Positions 5,166-5,283 of a stretch of 5,283 bases of DNA are shown one piece after another. The first letter of the stretch is position 1. The number at the start of each line of letters is the position of its first letter. Where the stretch lies: positions 1-5,283 of the forward strand of contig URWS01000125.1 in assembly GCA_900551605.1 (NCBI GenBank). Reading direction: 5' to 3'. The DNA comes from an uncultured Collinsella sp. GTDB taxonomy: Bacteria; Actinomycetota; Coriobacteriia; Coriobacteriales; Coriobacteriaceae. Under the pieces are notes generated by a model. It ran no database searches. It was not told where the DNA came from and saw only the letters and a list, made by a program, of their open reading frames with translations. The position numbers and the translations under genes were made by a program.

Positions 5166-5283
5166 CTATTTCTCGTCCGACTTATCGGTCTTAGCCGGAG
5201 CCTCGAAGCGATAGCCGACACCATGGACGGTGTAGAGCCACTTGGGCTTCTTGGGATCATCGCCCAGCTTGGCGCGAAGGTTC
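5166..5283 (-). CDS. OmpR/PhoB-family response regulator, C-terminal end (partial)
   Basis: Only the last 38 codons lie in the window; the start is beyond its right edge. The translated tail contains NLRAKLGDD and the TVHGVGYRF motif, the recognition-helix end and beta-hairpin wing of the OmpR/PhoB winged-helix DNA-binding domain. A short charged tail (KTDKSDEK) precedes the TAG at 5168-5166. It is the probable partner of the histidine kinase that begins 11 bases downstream. The receiver domain and its phosphorylated aspartate are not visible here, so the subfamily and target genes cannot be judged. Confidence 0.93.
   Translation of the reverse strand, partial: NLRAKLGDDPKKPKWLYTVHGVGYRFEAPAKTDKSDEK

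Overview
The window looks like chromosomal DNA from a high-GC actinobacterium of the Coriobacteriia, most likely Collinsella or a close relative. This is an inference from GC content, codon use, the long-form PurC, and a repeat-rich tRNA flank that resembles Collinsella intergenic sequence from memory. No search could be run. Every supported gene lies on the minus strand, so transcription reads from high to low coordinates.

From right to left, the window holds the C-terminal tail of an OmpR-type response regulator (5166-5283, cut by the window edge) and, 11 bases later, its membrane sensor histidine kinase (3589-5154). After a 109-base gap with a perfect hairpin comes purC (SAICAR synthase, de novo purine synthesis). 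A small lysine-rich protein with two membrane segments follows, starting at the base after the purC stop codon. A strong intrinsic terminator (1955-1985) closes this group. An M29-family metallo-aminopeptidase (646-1926) follows. Its last codons contain a plausible promoter for tRNA-Lys(UUU) (545-617), which has its own terminator (501-530).

The left 500 bases have no convincing gene. Positions 297-561 form a two-copy arrangement of tRNA-derived pieces: a GGGTTCGAACCC palindrome, an intrinsic terminator, then a tRNA-Lys 3' end. The outer copy carries only the last 19 bases shared with the live tRNA. It is broken at the T-loop by a 92-base GC-rich multi-hairpin element lying between GGGTTC direct repeats. 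Positions 1-296 are noncoding or decayed sequence: a GC-rich inverted-repeat block, a 7-bp hairpin, and a lower-GC stretch with only very short open frames.

The coding genes are ordinary housekeeping and signalling functions. The part that most merits a second look is the tRNA-Lys flank with its repeat element. I saw no CRISPR array, transposase, toxin-antitoxin, defence or secondary-metabolite system.
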